A stretch of DNA of 64,000 nucleotides from Massilia sp. Root418 (GCF_001425265.1 NZ_LMEC01000001.1:1074036-1138035), one strand, 5' to 3'. Shown: positions 23,284 through 33,633, counted from the first letter of the stretch. The notes: generated by a model not told the origin, from the letters alone. Program-made: numbers and translations.

Positions 23284-25341
23284 ATGAATACCCTACTCCG
23301 CCCCGCCATCGCGCTGATGCAGCGCCTGCGCCTGTTTCCCAAGTTCATGCTGGTGACCCTGGTCTTCCTGTTGCCGCTGCTGCTGGTGGCCACCCTGCTG
23401 ATGCGCGAGCTGCACAAGTCCCTGGAAGTGACCGAGCGCGAACAGCTGGGCGTAGCCTACATCGGCCAGTTGCAGCAGCTCAGCGAGCTGGCCCAGCAGC
23501 ACCGCACCCTGGAGCGCCTGCGCCTGGCCGCGCGCCAGCCGCTGGACGGTGCCGCGCTGCGGGCCGCCATCGAGGCCCGCCTGAAGCGGCTGGACAGCTG
23601 GCAGCAAGACGGCGGGCTGGCTGCGGCCGGCATGGCCGGCCTGCCGGAATGGACGGCGGTGCGCCAGGCCTGGAAGGCGCTGGCCGAGCGCCAGGCCACG
23701 CTGGACGCCAGGGACAGCATGGCGCTGCACGGGGCGCTGCTGGCGCGCGTGACCAGGCTGAACGCGTCGGTAGCCGACCGTTCCAGCCTGAGCCTGGACC
23801 CCGAAGTACAGACCCATTACCTGATAGGCGCGTTCCAGAAAGCGCTGCCGGACGTGGCGGAAGACCTGTCCGTGCTGACCGCGCGCGGCGCCGCCTACAT
23901 CGACAGCGGCCTGTTCGAAGGCAATGAGGACCAGCTGGTGAACGCCACGGCCATGCTGGCGCGCCACCAGCTGGAACGCCTGCCGGCGCAGGCCGACGCC
24001 ATCCTGCAGCACAACCCGCAGCTGAAGCCGGCGCTGCAGCCGCACCTGGCGGCCGTGCCCGCCGCGCTGGCCTTTTTGGAACGCAACAAGAATGAAGTCA
24101 GCAACTCCTACAACCAGACCAGCGGCAAGGAATTCAGCGCCGCCGGCAACCAGGCGATCGGCCAGCTGTACGGCTTCGCGGCCGCCTCGGCCAGGGCGCT
24201 GGACCAGCTGCTGGCCGAGCGCAGGGCGCGCGACCTGCTGCGCCGCAACCTGATGCTGGCGGCGCTGGGGGCCACGCTGGCCGTGGCGGCCGTGCTGTTT
24301 GCCGGCTTCTACCTGTCCTTTGCGCGCGACGTGGGCAGCCTGAACCGCGCCGTGCGGGCAGCGGCGGCCGGCGACCTGACGCTGGACATCAGCTCGCCTG
24401 CCCGCGACGAGATCGGCAGCCTGGTCAACGCCTTCGGCACCATGACGCAATCGCTGGCATTGCTGGTGGAAGACATCCGCAGCGGCGCCGGCCGGATTGC
24501 CGACGGCGCCGATCAGCTGGCCGGCGGCAACACCGCCCTGTCCGGCCACACCGAAGCGCAGGCGGGCGACCTGTCGGCCACGGTGGCCTCGATGCGCGCG
24601 CTGACCGCCACCGTGCAGCGCAACGCCGCGCACGCCGAACGCGGCCGCCTGCTGGTGCAGAGCGCCTCCGACATCGCCCAGCAAGGCGGGCGCAGCGTGG
24701 CGGCCGTGGTCGACACCATGGCCGGCATCCGCGCCAGCTCCGACAAGATCAGCGACATCATCGGCGTGATCGACGGCATCGCCTTCCAGACCAACATCCT
24801 GGCGCTGAACGCGGCGGTGGAAGCGGCACGCGCCGGCGAGCAGGGGCGCGGCTTTGCCGTGGTGGCCGGCGAAGTGCGCAGCCTGGCGCAGCGCTCGGCT
24901 GCCGCCGCGCTGGAAATCAAAAAGCTGATAGTCGATTCGGTCAAGGAAGTGGAAGCCGGCAGCGCGCTGGTAGACTCGGCCGGCGCCACCATGCGCCAGG
25001 TGGTGCAATCGGTGCAGCAGACCGCCGCCATCATCGAGCAGATCAGTGCCGCCGAAGCGGCGCAGCGCGGCCAGATCGAGCAGGTCGACCACGCGCTGGC
25101 CCGCATCGACGACATGACGCGCCAGAACGGCGCTCTGGTGCGGCAAGCGTCGGTCGGCGCGGACTGCCTGCACCAGGAAGCGGCCCAGCTTGGCCAGGCG
25201 GTCAGCCGCTTCCGGCTCGACGGCCAGGGCGCCACGGCGGCGCCGCGCGGCGCGCTGCTGGACACCGTCGCCCCGCCGCACGCACGCAGCGCCAACAAGC
25301 CCAGCATCGTCTCGCGCAAGCGCGAGCGCCTGCTGGGCTAG
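23284..25341 (+). CDS. Methyl-accepting chemotaxis protein
   Basis: 685 residues from the ATG at 23284. The first membrane helix is [21 protein letters not shown] helical periplasmic sensor region of about 290 residues follows, then a second helix ([24 protein letters not shown]) and a HAMP domain ([12 protein letters not shown]). The cytoplasmic signalling hairpin has the conserved tip [48 protein letters not shown]. No C-terminal CheR-docking pentapeptide is present; the protein ends SRKRERLLG. The ligand is unknown. The long helical sensor is different from the Tar-type domain of about 150 residues. Confidence 0.95.
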   Translation: MNTLLRPAIALMQRLRLFPKFMLVTLVFLLPLLLVATLLMRELHKSLEVTEREQLGVAYIGQLQQLSELAQQHRTLERLRLAARQPLDGAALRAAIEARLKRLDSWQQDGGLAAAGMAGLPEWTAVRQAWKALAERQATLDARDSMALHGALLARVTRLNASVADRSSLSLDPEVQTHYLIGAFQKALPDVAEDLSVLTARGAAYIDSGLFEGNEDQLVNATAMLARHQLERLPAQADAILQHNPQLKPALQPHLAAVPAALAFLERNKNEVSNSYNQTSGKEFSAAGNQAIGQLYGFAAASARALDQLLAERRARDLLRRNLMLAALGATLAVAAVLFAGFYLSFARDVGSLNRAVRAAAAGDLTLDISSPARDEIGSLVNAFGTMTQSLALLVEDIRSGAGRIADGADQLAGGNTALSGHTEAQAGDLSATVASMRALTATVQRNAAHAERGRLLVQSASDIAQQGGRSVAAVVDTMAGIRASSDKISDIIGVIDGIAFQTNILALNAAVEAARAGEQGRGFAVVAGEVRSLAQRSAAAALEIKKLIVDSVKEVEAGSALVDSAGATMRQVVQSVQQTAAIIEQISAAEAAQRGQIEQVDHALARIDDMTRQNGALVRQASVGADCLHQEAAQLGQAVSRFRLDGQGATAAPRGALLDTVAPPHARSANKPSIVSRKRERLLG

Positions 25342-25664
25342 CTTCCCGCGAACGGCGTGCCGAACACGCCGACCGCCAGTTCCGCCCACACCACGGCCAG
25401 CAGCAGCGCCAGCGCCAGGCCGACGGCCAGCCGGCGCGGCGCGCTGCGCACCATCCGCGCCGCCAGCACATAAGCCATCCCGGTGCCTGCCAGCAGCAGC
25501 CCGGCGACGGCGAAATCGCCCCCGCTCCAGTCCACTTCCGCAGTGAAGCGCATTGCCACCAGCGGCACCAGCAACAACAGCCCCGTACCCAGCGCCACCG
25601 CCAGCATTTGCCGCCCCAGCGGTGCCCCGCCGCCACGCCTGCCTCGTTCGTTCAGTGATCCCAT
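25338..25664 (-). CDS. Small membrane protein of unknown function
   Basis: 108 residues, with GGGAGGG as ribosome site before the ATG at 25664. Four hydrophobic segments are seen ([56 protein letters not shown] and the C-terminal stretch). It is convergent with the chemoreceptor gene, and the two stops overlap by four bases. No family is recognised; the high GC composition also allows some doubt. Confidence 0.65.
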   Translation of the reverse strand: MGSLNERGRRGGGAPLGRQMLAVALGTGLLLLVPLVAMRFTAEVDWSGGDFAVAGLLLAGTGMAYVLAARMVRSAPRRLAVGLALALLLAVVWAELAVGVFGTPFAGS

Positions 25665-25952
25665 CTTGCCCTCCCCTGGTTGAATCCGGCCATCCTAGCG
25701 CCGCCATGTGAAGCCGGCGTGCGTTTCCTGTGAAGTCCCTGCAGGCCCGCTATTTATTTCCGTAGGACTAGGCTGACAAGGCGCCATGCATCGAGCCTAC
25801 ACAGGGGCGGTGCCCCGTCTTATGTTCGTAAAGCACATACGGACCTAAAGTGCTAACAACGCGATGGATAAAGTGGAGCGAGAACAGAAGCCCACCTGGA
25901 AATGGCAAACCGGCATCCACCGCTGCCCCGTACTTAGCCTGTGAGGAATAAA

Positions 25953-26765
25953 ATGAACAACACTCAACTTAGCAGCGATACCGCAAAACAGTCGCTCTCC
26001 CAGACGATGCCAGTCGGCTCGCGGGAATACAAAGTTGCGTCCCGGCCGGTTGTCAGCTATAGCGGTACACAGCAGAATGAACTGCTGGCCGCCTTGCCTC
26101 GTGAAGTCCTGGAATCCCTGTTTGAACACCTGGAACTGGTGACCTTGCCGTTCGGCAAGGAGCTGTTCGAGTTTGGCAGCAAGCTGGAAAACGTGTATTT
26201 CCCGACCACCGCCATTGTTTCCCTCCTGTACGTGATGGAGGATGGCGCCACCACCGAGATTGCCGTGGTGGGCCATGAAGGCGTGGTGGGCGTCTCGATG
26301 TTCCCCGGCGAACGCGCCATGTGCAGCGCGGTGGTGCAAAGCGCCGGCTACGGCTACCGCCTGAAAGCGCAGCACCTGCGCGAAGCCTTCAACCAGGGCG
26401 GCGCCCTGCCCCAGTTGCTGATGCGCTACAACCACGCGCTGTTTGCCCAGATGGCGCAAAACGCCGTCGGCGGCCGCCACAGCTCGATCGAACAAAAGCT
26501 GTGCCGCTGGCTGCTGGACCGCCTGGACCGTTCGCTGAGCAATGAACTGAAGGTGACCCAGGAAATGATTTCCATCATGCTGGGCGTGCGCCGCGAAAGC
26601 ATCACCGCCGCCGCCGGCAAGCTGCAGGAAGACGGCCTGATCACCTACCGCCGCGGCAACATCACCGTTATTGATCGTTCAGGCTTGGAACGTTATGCGG
26701 GCGAGTGCTATAAGGTGGCGAAGACGGAGTACGATCGCCTGCTGGTGGACGTGGCGGGCTGCTAG
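25953..26765 (+). CDS. Crp/Fnr-family transcriptional regulator
   Basis: 270 residues from the ATG at 25953 with AGGA seven to ten bases before it. The N-terminal cyclic-nucleotide-binding-like beta-roll has KELFEFGSKLENVYFPTTAIVSLLY and GHEGVVGVSMF. The C-terminal helix-turn-helix has VTQEMISIMLGVRRESITAAAGKLQEDGLITYRRGNI. Residues for canonical cAMP binding (RxS) are not evident, and there are no Fnr-type cysteines, so the signal is unknown. This subgroup is common in Burkholderiales. The last 98 bases run antisense to the end of the histidine kinase gene at 26668. The 288-base upstream region (25665-25952) shows no other gene. Confidence 0.92.
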   Translation: MNNTQLSSDTAKQSLSQTMPVGSREYKVASRPVVSYSGTQQNELLAALPREVLESLFEHLELVTLPFGKELFEFGSKLENVYFPTTAIVSLLYVMEDGATTEIAVVGHEGVVGVSMFPGERAMCSAVVQSAGYGYRLKAQHLREAFNQGGALPQLLMRYNHALFAQMAQNAVGGRHSSIEQKLCRWLLDRLDRSLSNELKVTQEMISIMLGVRRESITAAAGKLQEDGLITYRRGNITVIDRSGLERYAGECYKVAKTEYDRLLVDVAGC

Positions 26766-28191
26766 GCCCGCGGCGCACCGTCACATCGACCTCGGCGCGC
26801 AGCGGAATATGCACTTCGATACAGGTCCCCTTGTCGCTGCGGCCGCGCCGTATCGTCAGGGTTCCGCCCAGAAGCAGTGCCCGCTCGCGCATGCCAAGCA
26901 AGCCATGCGACATCGGCTTCACCAGCGTGTTCGATTCGATGCCCACCCCGTCGTCGATCACGCGCAGCACCAGCAGCTCCTCACTGCACTGCAGCGTCAC
27001 GATCACCTTGGTGGCGCGCGCATATTTGCGGATGTTGGTCAGCGATTCCTGCACGATGCGGAACAGGGCAATGGCCAGGCTGGAATCGCGGCCCTTGGCC
27101 ACGCTGTCGATATGGCTGGCGATATCGGTCTCGCACGGCAACGAAGACATGCGGCTGAATTCCTCGCAATAGCTTTCGATGGCGGCGCACAAGCCCAGGT
27201 TGTCCAGCAGGCTGGGGCGCAGGTTTTCAATGATGCGGCGCTTCATCTCCACCGCTTCCAGCAAGGTGGCGCGGGCGCGCTTGAGCTGGGAAGCCAGCTC
27301 CGGATTGGTCTTTTGCAGCTGGTGCATGACAGCGCCCAGGTCCATGCTGATGGAGGTCAGGTGGGCGCCCATTTCATCATGCAGCTCGCGCGACAGGCGC
27401 ACTTTTTCCTCTTCGCTGATGCTGATCAGGTGGCGCGACAGCACCGACAGCTGCTCGGTACGCTGCGCCACCATGGATTCGAGGTTGTCGTTGGACTGTT
27501 GCAGCGCGTGCTCCACCGCCGCCTGGTTGCGGAAACTGCGCCGCACCAGCTGGTAGAACATGATCAGTACAAAAATGGCGACCGCATTGATGCCGGTGCC
27601 CAGCAGCACGGCTTTCTGGTATTGCTGGTAGAAGCTGGCGCTGCGCGCGGCCAGCGTTTCGTTCTGCTCCTGCACCATGATGACGACCAGCAGGCGCAGC
27701 TCGTCCATCGAAGCCCGGTCGTCGCTGACCTTGGCGATGTTGACGATCTCTTCCAGGCCGCCGTGGCGGTAGACTTCGATCGACTCGCTCATCAGGGCCA
27801 GCTTGCGCCGCACCACGTTGTGCAGCTGGGCCAGGTTTTTCAGCTGCGAGGGGCTGTCGGCCAGCAGCAGCTCCAGTTCCTTGAATTCGGTTTCTGTTTC
27901 CACCGTGACGGTGCGGGTCGGGCCCAGATAGGATTCCTTGCCGGACACAAAGTAGCCGCGCATGCTGCTCTCGGCGTCGAGCACCAGCACGTTCAGGTAC
28001 TGCAGCCGCTCAGCCACACGGGAAGACTGGCTTAACAGGAAGTTGGCGCCCTTTAGCGACTGCAGGTTGTGAAACAGGCTGAATCCGTTCACGATCAGTA
28101 TCAGCGCGCAGGTCACGCACAATACGGTCTTGTACAGGGGCAGTCTGTGGTGGGGCGCCGCGTCGACGGTGAAATACATCCTGATAGGCAT
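26668..28191 (-). CDS. CHASE3-type histidine kinase, NarL/DegS class
   Basis: 507 residues. Membrane helices lie at about 22-42 and 190-212. Between them is an extracytoplasmic helical CHASE3-like sensor (AESSMRGYFVSGKESYLGP). The dimerisation domain is HisKA_3 with the phospho-His in RLSRELHDEMGAHLTSI. The HATPase has RIVQESLTNIRKYARA and DDGVGIE, then GLLGMRERALLLGG. It pairs with the NarL-type regulator at 28297, which is transcribed upstream of it. The last 35 or so residues are Pro/Ser-rich and antisense to the Crp/Fnr gene, so they are probably a recent extension. Confidence 0.93.
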   Translation of the reverse strand: MPIRMYFTVDAAPHHRLPLYKTVLCVTCALILIVNGFSLFHNLQSLKGANFLLSQSSRVAERLQYLNVLVLDAESSMRGYFVSGKESYLGPTRTVTVETETEFKELELLLADSPSQLKNLAQLHNVVRRKLALMSESIEVYRHGGLEEIVNIAKVSDDRASMDELRLLVVIMVQEQNETLAARSASFYQQYQKAVLLGTGINAVAIFVLIMFYQLVRRSFRNQAAVEHALQQSNDNLESMVAQRTEQLSVLSRHLISISEEEKVRLSRELHDEMGAHLTSISMDLGAVMHQLQKTNPELASQLKRARATLLEAVEMKRRIIENLRPSLLDNLGLCAAIESYCEEFSRMSSLPCETDIASHIDSVAKGRDSSLAIALFRIVQESLTNIRKYARATKVIVTLQCSEELLVLRVIDDGVGIESNTLVKPMSHGLLGMRERALLLGGTLTIRRGRSDKGTCIEVHIPLRAEVDVTVRRGPSSPPRPPAGDRTPSSPPYSTRPHNVPSLNDQ

Positions 28192-28296
28192 CCTTCGCTA
28201 GATGAGCAGCCGTTATGGCAGGGCCATTATAGACCCTGCCGTTTTTTGCTGCGCCGCATCAGTTTCCTAACGTGCGCGCCGGAACGGCGCCTAGCT

Positions 28297-28929
28297 TCAG
28301 TCCAGCAGGTTGTTTTTCATGGCGTAATAGGTCAGATCGCTGTTCGATTGCAGCCCCATTTTTTCCATGATGCGGGTACGGTAGGTACTCACGGTCTTGA
28401 TGCTGAGCGAGAGCGCCACGCCGATGTCGCTGACGGTGGCGCCGCGCGCCAGGCGCAGGAACACCTGGAACTCGCGGTCCGACAGCTCCGTGTGCAGCGC
28501 CGTGTTGGGGTCGCGGTCGAAGCTTTGCGCCAGCAGCTCGCCCACTTGCGAGCTCACGTAGCGGCGGCCCTGGTGCACGGTGCGCACGGCCGTGATCAGC
28601 TCGTCCGCCTCGCATTCCTTGTTCAGATAGCCGTTGGCGCCCATCTTGAACAGGTTCAGGGCGTACTGCTGGGCCGGATAGCCCGACAGGATCAGCACCG
28701 GCAGGTCCGGCTGACCCTGGCGTATGGTGCGCAACGTGTCAATGCCGGACTGGTCCGGCATGGCGATGTCCAGCAACAGCACGTCGCAAATCTCGCGGCG
28801 GGCAATGTCCAGGGCTTCGCGCCCGGTGCTGCCTTCCGCTACTACACTGAAATCGTCCGCAGACGAAAAAATCTGCTTGAAGCCGGCTCTAACTATTTGA
28901 TGATCGTCACATATGGCAACGCGTATCAT
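28297..28929 (-). CDS. NarL/FixJ-family response regulator
   Basis: 210 residues. Receiver: CDDHQIVRAG, phospho-Asp in DVLLLDIAMPDQSG, LILSGYP and Lys in GYLNKECEADEL. The C-terminal LuxR-type HTH has LSDREFQVFLRLARGATVSDIGVALSLSIKTVSTYRTRIMEKM. It forms a two-component system with the CHASE3 kinase 105 bases downstream. Upstream, an AT-rich perfect palindrome (28983-29000) may be part of its promoter. Confidence 0.95.
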   Translation of the reverse strand: MIRVAICDDHQIVRAGFKQIFSSADDFSVVAEGSTGREALDIARREICDVLLLDIAMPDQSGIDTLRTIRQGQPDLPVLILSGYPAQQYALNLFKMGANGYLNKECEADELITAVRTVHQGRRYVSSQVGELLAQSFDRDPNTALHTELSDREFQVFLRLARGATVSDIGVALSLSIKTVSTYRTRIMEKMGLQSNSDLTYYAMKNNLLD

Positions 28930-28982
28930 GTGTTCCCTCGTGTCTTCCTTGCATGGGAAAGTCCCCGCGCTTCCGCTAACAA

Positions 28983-29000
28983 AATAATAATCTTATTATT
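28983..29000. promoter_or_regulatory. AT-rich perfect palindrome upstream of response regulator
   Basis: AATAATAA-TC-TTATTATT, 54-71 bases before the response regulator start. In this GC-rich genome such a sequence stands out. It could be an UP-like element, an IHF/H-NS-type site or an operator; no direct evidence distinguishes these. Confidence 0.35.
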
Positions 29001-29021
29001 GTAGCACTGCTATTCTACGCG

Positions 29022-29046
29022 AAAAAAAAGGCGCTTGCGGCGCGCC
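29022..29046 (-). terminator. Rho-independent terminator of the ihfA-merR transcript
   Basis: On the minus strand the arms GGCGC and GCGCC are followed by eight T residues (A-run 29022-29029 on the plus strand). It lies 35 bases after the stop of the MerR-family gene. Confidence 0.75.
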
Positions 29047-29080
29047 TCTGCTGCCGCCCGCCACCGAGCCGCCCGGCTGG

Positions 29081-29488
29081 TCAGCCAAGCAGGCCGAGGA
29101 TGGCAAGCAGTTCGCTGCGTATCATGTCCCGGTCCAGCGGCGGCGGCGCCGTGACAGCCGGCGCCTCGCGCTCATAGCCACCATCATACCCTGCCTGCGC
29201 AGGATCGGCGCTGCGGCTATCGAGTTTGTTGCGCGCACCGCTGATGGTGAAGCCCTGTTCGTATAACAATTCCCGTATACGGCGTATCAGCAGCACTTCA
29301 TGGTGCTGGTAATAGCGCCGGTTGCCGCGGCGCTTGACCGGCTTGAGCTGGGTGAACTCCTGTTCCCAGTAGCGCAGCACATGCGGCTTCACGCCGCACA
29401 GCTCACTCACCTCGCCTATCGTGAAATAGCGCTTGGCTGGAATCGGCGGCAACACCACCAGTTCGGACTTGCCTGGCCTATCGTTCAT
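29081..29488 (-). CDS. MerR-family transcriptional regulator
   Basis: 135 residues. The N-terminal winged HTH has KRYFTIGEVSELCGVKPHVLRYWEQEF, followed by RRGNRRYYQHHEVLLIRRIRELLYEQGFTISGARNKL. The C-terminal effector part is short and Ala/Pro-rich with no metal-binding cysteines. The protein belongs to the compact MerR type that sits next to ihfA in many Gram-negative bacteria. It starts 13 bases after ihfA, so both share a transcript. Target and signal are unknown. Confidence 0.93.
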   Translation of the reverse strand: MNDRPGKSELVVLPPIPAKRYFTIGEVSELCGVKPHVLRYWEQEFTQLKPVKRRGNRRYYQHHEVLLIRRIRELLYEQGFTISGARNKLDSRSADPAQAGYDGGYEREAPAVTAPPPLDRDMIRSELLAILGLLG

Positions 29489-29501
29489 GCTGCTGCCTCA
29501 C

Positions 29502-29810
29502 TCAGGCGGCACGCGCCATGGGACTGCTTTCCTCGACCATGCTTTTCAGCTTCTGGCTGGCATGGAAGGTGACCACGCGGCGCGCCGTGATGGGGATTTC
29601 TTCGCCCGTCTTCGGATTGCGGCCCGGACGCTGCGGCTTGTCGCGCAGCTGGAAATTGCCGAAGCCGGACAACTTGACGGCCTCGCCGCGCTCGAGCGCA
29701 TTGCGGATTTCGTCAAAGAAGGTTTCCACCATGTCTTTGGCTTCACGCTTGTTCAGTCCAACCTGCTCGAACAGCAACTCTGCCAGCTCCGCCTTGGTCA
29801 GCGTCGGCAT
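29502..29810 (-). CDS. ihfA: Integration host factor subunit alpha
   Basis: 102 residues from the ATG at 29810 ([16 protein letters not shown]); a longer reading would add 13 residues not seen in the family. The DNA-bending beta-arm [26 protein letters not shown] contains the conserved Pro. IHF is a heterodimer that bends DNA at specific sites and supports sigma-54 promoters, recombination and replication. Its place after pheT is the standard gene order. A pheT terminator at 29931-29966 suggests ihfA also has its own promoter between 29811 and 29930. Confidence 0.97.
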   Translation of the reverse strand: MPTLTKAELAELLFEQVGLNKREAKDMVETFFDEIRNALERGEAVKLSGFGNFQLRDKPQRPGRNPKTGEEIPITARRVVTFHASQKLKSMVEESSPMARAA

Positions 29811-29930
29811 GTCCTTTTCCGCTTCCTGGCGCACCTTGGCCACCAGCATCGCGCTGTGCAGCTCGGCGTCCAGGGCGGATTCGAGTACGGCGGTATCAAC
29901 GTCGTTGTTATTAATTTTGCTGCCCTGCCT

Positions 29931-29966
29931 ATAAAAAGAACAGGAATCCGGCGAGCGCCGGATTCC
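29931..29966 (-). terminator. Terminator after pheT
   Basis: The perfect 10-bp stem GGAATCCGGC/GCCGGATTCC (29943-29952 with 29957-29966) has a 4-base loop. On the minus strand it is followed by TGTTCTTTTTAT. It lies 37 bases after the pheT stop. Confidence 0.78.
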
Positions 29967-30002
29967 GGGGTGGCATATTGCCCGCTGTGGCTTACGGCCC
30001 GC

Positions 30003-32429
30003 TTAAGAACGCAGTTTGGCGCCGTGTTTTTGCACCGCCGACTCGGCCAGCGCACTCATCACAGCGTCCACCACATCGTCCTGCAGGGTATTTTGAGTAT
30101 CTTGCAAGCTAAAGCGGAAAGCAAGCGATTTCTCGTCCGCGTCCAGCCCTTTGCCGCGATATTCATCAAACAAAACAATGGCTTGCACCAGCTTGCCGTG
30201 CGCGTGGCCGGCCTGCGCAGCGGCAAATGCGTCCAGCAGATCCTGCGCCGGCACGGCTTGCTTGACCACCAGCGCCAGATCGCGCGTGGCGCCAGGGAAC
30301 TTGGAGATCTCGCTGTATTTTGGCACATTGCGTTGCTGCAGAGCAACTGCATCCACTTCGAACAACACCGGCGCCTGCGGCAGATCGTATTTCTGCAGCC
30401 AGCGCGGATGCAGCTCGCCGATGAAGCCGATCACTTTGCCGTCCAGCTCGATATTCGCCGAGCGGCCGGGGTGCAGCGCCGGGTGCACAGCCTTGCTGAA
30501 GCGCAGCGTCTGCGGCGCGAACAGCTGTTCCAGGTCGGCCTTCACGTCGAAGTAGTCGACCAGACGGCTGTCCTGGCCCCACTGCTCGTCGGCCACCGGA
30601 CCGTAGGCCAGCGCGGCCACGCGCTGCGGCTGGCTGTAGCCGGCCACGCTCAGCGGGCCGTCCTGCACCGAGGCGTCGCGCTGGTAGATGGCGCCCAGCT
30701 CGAACACGCGCACGCGGCTGGCTTTGCGGTTCAGGTTGTAGCGCACATTGGCCACCAGGCTGCCGATCAGCGAGGAGCGCATCACGCTCAGCTGGCTGGC
30801 GATCGGATTCTGCAGCTTGATCGGGTTGTCATTGCCGCTGAAGTCCAGTTCCCACTGGGCTTCCACAAAGCTCATGTTCACCACTTCCTGATAGCCGAGA
30901 TCGGCCAGCTGGTGGCGCACGGCGAACAGCGAACGGGTGTTCTCGGGGGCGATGCGCATGGTGTTCGGGGCCACAGGCGCCACCGCCGGGATGTTCTCGA
31001 AGCCGTACACGCGCGCCACTTCCTCGATCAGGTCTTCCTCGATTTCGATGTCGAAACGGTAGGACGGCGCGGTCACGGAGAAGATGCCGTTATCCAGCGT
31101 GAAGCGCAGGCCCAGGCGGGTGAAGATGTCGGCCACCAGCGCGTCGGTCAGCGGCACGCCGATCACCTTCTGCGCGCGCGCCGTGCGCATCTGCACCGCC
31201 TTGGGCTGCGGCACGTTGACGATCTGGTCGTCCACCGGCCCCACCTGGGTGGCCGGCGTGCCGCAGATTTCCACCAGCAGCGAGGTGATGCGCTCGATGT
31301 GCTCGACCGTGGTGGCGTAGTCCACGCCGCGCTCGAAGCGGTGCGCCGCGTCGGTCGAGAAATTGTACTTGCGGGCCCGGCCCTGGATGGCGTTCGGCCA
31401 CCAGAACGCCGCTTCCAGGTACACCGATTCGGTGTCCAGCGAGACGGCGGTGGCGTCGCCGCCCATGATGCCGGCCAGCGATTCGAGTTCCTTGTCGTCG
31501 GCGATCACGCCCACCCACTCGTCCACCGGGACGGTGTTGCCGTTCAGGAGCTTGAGCGTTTCGCCGGCTTTACCCCAGCGCACGTCCAGCCCGCCATGGA
31601 TCTTGGCCAGGTCGAACACGTGCGACGGACGGCCCAGCTCCAGCATCACATAGTTGGAGATGTCCACCAGGGCCGACACCGAGCGCTGGCCGCTGCGCTC
31701 CAGGCGCTGCTTCATCCACTCCGGGGTGGCGGCTTTGGCGTTCAGATTGCGGATCACGCGGCCGGAGAAGCGGCCGCACAGGTCCGGCGCCGAGATCTTC
31801 ACCGGCAGCACTTCCTGCGAGTTCACCGGCACGCTGCGGAAAGCCGGCATGGTCAGCGGCACGCCGGTCAGCGCGGACACTTCGCGCGCCACGCCCAGCA
31901 CCGACAGGCAGTCCGCCTTGTTCGGGGTCAGCTTGATGGTGAATTTCAGGTCGTTCAGCGCGTAGTAGTCGCGGAAGTTCTGGCCCACCGGCGCGTCGTC
32001 CGGCAGTTCCAGCAGGCCCGAGCCCTCTTCCGACAGCTTCAGTTCCTTGGCAGAGCACAGCATGCCTTGCGACTCCACGCCGCGCAGCTTGCCCACCTTG
32101 ATTTCAAACGGCTTGCCGTCAGCGCCGGGCGGCAGCACCGCGCCGGCCATGGCGCACACCACCTTCAGGCCCGGGCGCACATTGGGCGCGCCGCACACGA
32201 TGTTGAGCAAGGTGCCGGTGCCCACGTCCACCTGGCACACGTTGAGGCGGTCGGCGTCCGGGTGCTTGGCCATTTCGCGCACGTGGCCCACGACCACATT
32301 GGAGAACGGCGGTGCCACCGGTTCGACTTCTTCCACTTCCAGGCCGGACATGGTGAGCATGTGGGCCAACTCGTCCGAAGTCATCTTCGGATCAACCAGG
32401 GTACGCAGCCAATTTTCAGAGAATTGCAT
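30003..32429 (-). CDS. pheT: Phenylalanyl-tRNA synthetase beta subunit
   Basis: 808 residues, usual length (E. coli 795). Domains in order: N-terminal [22 protein letters not shown]-like tRNA-binding region ([25 protein letters not shown]), B3/4 editing domain, B5 domain, the catalytic-like core and the C-terminal ferredoxin-fold anticodon-binding domain ([16 protein letters not shown]). It forms the alpha2-beta2 enzyme with PheS that charges tRNA-Phe and edits Tyr-tRNA-Phe. It follows pheS after 133 bases that contain a REP-like element. Confidence 0.98.
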   Translation of the reverse strand: MQFSENWLRTLVDPKMTSDELAHMLTMSGLEVEEVEPVAPPFSNVVVGHVREMAKHPDADRLNVCQVDVGTGTLLNIVCGAPNVRPGLKVVCAMAGAVLPPGADGKPFEIKVGKLRGVESQGMLCSAKELKLSEEGSGLLELPDDAPVGQNFRDYYALNDLKFTIKLTPNKADCLSVLGVAREVSALTGVPLTMPAFRSVPVNSQEVLPVKISAPDLCGRFSGRVIRNLNAKAATPEWMKQRLERSGQRSVSALVDISNYVMLELGRPSHVFDLAKIHGGLDVRWGKAGETLKLLNGNTVPVDEWVGVIADDKELESLAGIMGGDATAVSLDTESVYLEAAFWWPNAIQGRARKYNFSTDAAHRFERGVDYATTVEHIERITSLLVEICGTPATQVGPVDDQIVNVPQPKAVQMRTARAQKVIGVPLTDALVADIFTRLGLRFTLDNGIFSVTAPSYRFDIEIEEDLIEEVARVYGFENIPAVAPVAPNTMRIAPENTRSLFAVRHQLADLGYQEVVNMSFVEAQWELDFSGNDNPIKLQNPIASQLSVMRSSLIGSLVANVRYNLNRKASRVRVFELGAIYQRDASVQDGPLSVAGYSQPQRVAALAYGPVADEQWGQDSRLVDYFDVKADLEQLFAPQTLRFSKAVHPALHPGRSANIELDGKVIGFIGELHPRWLQKYDLPQAPVLFEVDAVALQQRNVPKYSEISKFPGATRDLALVVKQAVPAQDLLDAFAAAQAGHAHGKLVQAIVLFDEYRGKGLDADEKSLAFRFSLQDTQNTLQDDVVDAVMSALAESAVQKHGAKLRS

Positions 32430-32472
32430 AGTCGACTTTCGTTTATTCGTTTGTTCGGCGTTTCGGCGCGCC

Positions 32473-32559
32473 CGGCGGGTTACGGCTTGCAGCCCAACCC
32501 GCCCTGCAGTAGCGCGGTCACATCCGTAGGGCGGGTTGGGCCGAAGGCCGTCACCCGCC
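32473..32559. repeat. REP/BIME-like double dyad, copy 2 (between pheS and pheT)
   Basis: The arm beginning GGCGGGTTACGGC at 32474 pairs with its inverted partner ending GTCACCCGCC at 32559. The inner parts AACCCGCCCTGC and GTAGGGCGGGTT also pair. It is the same family as 209-296 and 38810-38913. Unusually it sits inside a two-gene operon, where it could form a large hairpin in the pheST mRNA. Confidence 0.75.
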
Positions 32560-32562
32560 AGC

Positions 32563-33579
32563 TCAGTTGAACTGTTTCAGGAAACGCAGGTCGCCTTCGT
32601 AGAACAGGCGCAGGTCGTTGATGCCGTAACGCAGCATGGTCAGGCGCTCCAGGCCGGAGCCGAACGCGAAACCGATGTAGCGCTCGGGATCGAGCCCGAA
32701 GTTGCGCACCACCGTCGGGTGCACCTGGCCCGAGCCGGACACTTCCAGCCAGCGGCCCTTCAATGGACCGCTGCCGAACGCAATGTCGATCTCGGCCGAC
32801 GGTTCCGTAAACGGGAAATACGAGGGACGGAAGCGCACCTGCAGGTCGTCGGTCTCGAAGAAGGCCTTGACGAAGTTCAGGTACACGCCCTTCAGGTCGG
32901 CGAAGCTGATGTCCTCGGCGATCCACAGGCCTTCGACCTGGTGGAACATCGGCGAATGGGTAGCATCGCTGTCGACGCGGTAGGTGCGGCCCGGCGCGAT
33001 CACCTTGATCGGCGGCGTATGGCTGCGCGCGTAGCGCACCTGCATCGGGCTGGTATGGGTGCGCAGCAGCAGCGGCTTGCCGGTGCTGTCGTTGCCGTCC
33101 ACGTAGAAGGTGTCCTGCATCGAACGGGCCGGGTGGTTTTCCGGGCTGTTCAGTGCGGTGAAATTGGTCCAGTCGGTTTCGATCTCGGGGCCGCCGGCCA
33201 CGTCGAAGCCGATCGAGCGGAAGATTTCCTCCACGCGCTCCCAGGTGCGCATTACGGGATGGATGCCACCGCCGGCGCGGCCGCGGCCTGGCAAAGTGAC
33301 GTCGATCTCTTCCCCGTTCAGGCGGGCTTGCAGCTGGGCTTCGGCCATGGCGTCGCGGCGCGCGGTCAGCGCGGCTTCGATCTGCACTTTGGCGGCATTG
33401 ATCAGCGCGCCCTGCGCTTTTTTCGCGTCCGGGTCGAGCTTGCCCAGGCCCTTCATCATGTCGGTGATCTGGCCGGTCTTGCCCAGATACTTGGCTTTGG
33501 CGTTTTCAAGTGCGGCGGCGTCCGCGGCGGCGATAAAGTCAGCACGTGCCGAGACGACCAGTTCTTCCAGGGAGTTCAT
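32563..33579 (-). CDS. pheS: Phenylalanyl-tRNA synthetase alpha subunit
   Basis: 338 residues. An N-terminal coiled coil (about 1-85) is followed by the class II catalytic core: motif 1 region [20 protein letters not shown], motif 2 [12 protein letters not shown]...[16 protein letters not shown] and motif 3 [14 protein letters not shown]. The residue in the Phe pocket that decides p-chloro-Phe sensitivity is Ala in GFAFGSG. It catalyses Phe adenylation and transfer to tRNA. A strong terminator lies between rplT and this gene, so a promoter or read-through in that gap must supply the mRNA. Confidence 0.98.
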   Translation of the reverse strand: MNSLEELVVSARADFIAAADAAALENAKAKYLGKTGQITDMMKGLGKLDPDAKKAQGALINAAKVQIEAALTARRDAMAEAQLQARLNGEEIDVTLPGRGRAGGGIHPVMRTWERVEEIFRSIGFDVAGGPEIETDWTNFTALNSPENHPARSMQDTFYVDGNDSTGKPLLLRTHTSPMQVRYARSHTPPIKVIAPGRTYRVDSDATHSPMFHQVEGLWIAEDISFADLKGVYLNFVKAFFETDDLQVRFRPSYFPFTEPSAEIDIAFGSGPLKGRWLEVSGSGQVHPTVVRNFGLDPERYIGFAFGSGLERLTMLRYGINDLRLFYEGDLRFLKQFN

Positions 33580-33601
33580 GCAATATCCTGTCGTGGAAAT
33601 T

Positions 33602-33633
33602 AAAAACGGGGCACAGGTTCACACCTTGCCCCG
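33602..33633 (-). terminator. Terminator/attenuator between rplT and pheS
   Basis: CGGGGCA (33607-33613) pairs with TGCCCCG (33627-33633); an inner AGGT/ACCT extension has one bulged base. On the minus strand the stem is followed by five T residues. It is 46 bases after the rplT stop and 23 bases before the pheS start. This is the position where attenuation of pheST occurs in enterobacteria, but no Phe-rich leader peptide is found here. Confidence 0.7.

Noticed and set aside
23293..25707. An 804-codon open frame antisense to the chemoreceptor
   Set aside because: Low-complexity His/Gln/Gly/Ala product; the chemoreceptor on the plus strand is unambiguous.
29433..32570. A 1045-codon open frame antisense to pheT and ihfA
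   Set aside because: It runs through conserved genes on the other strand and shows no protein-family features.
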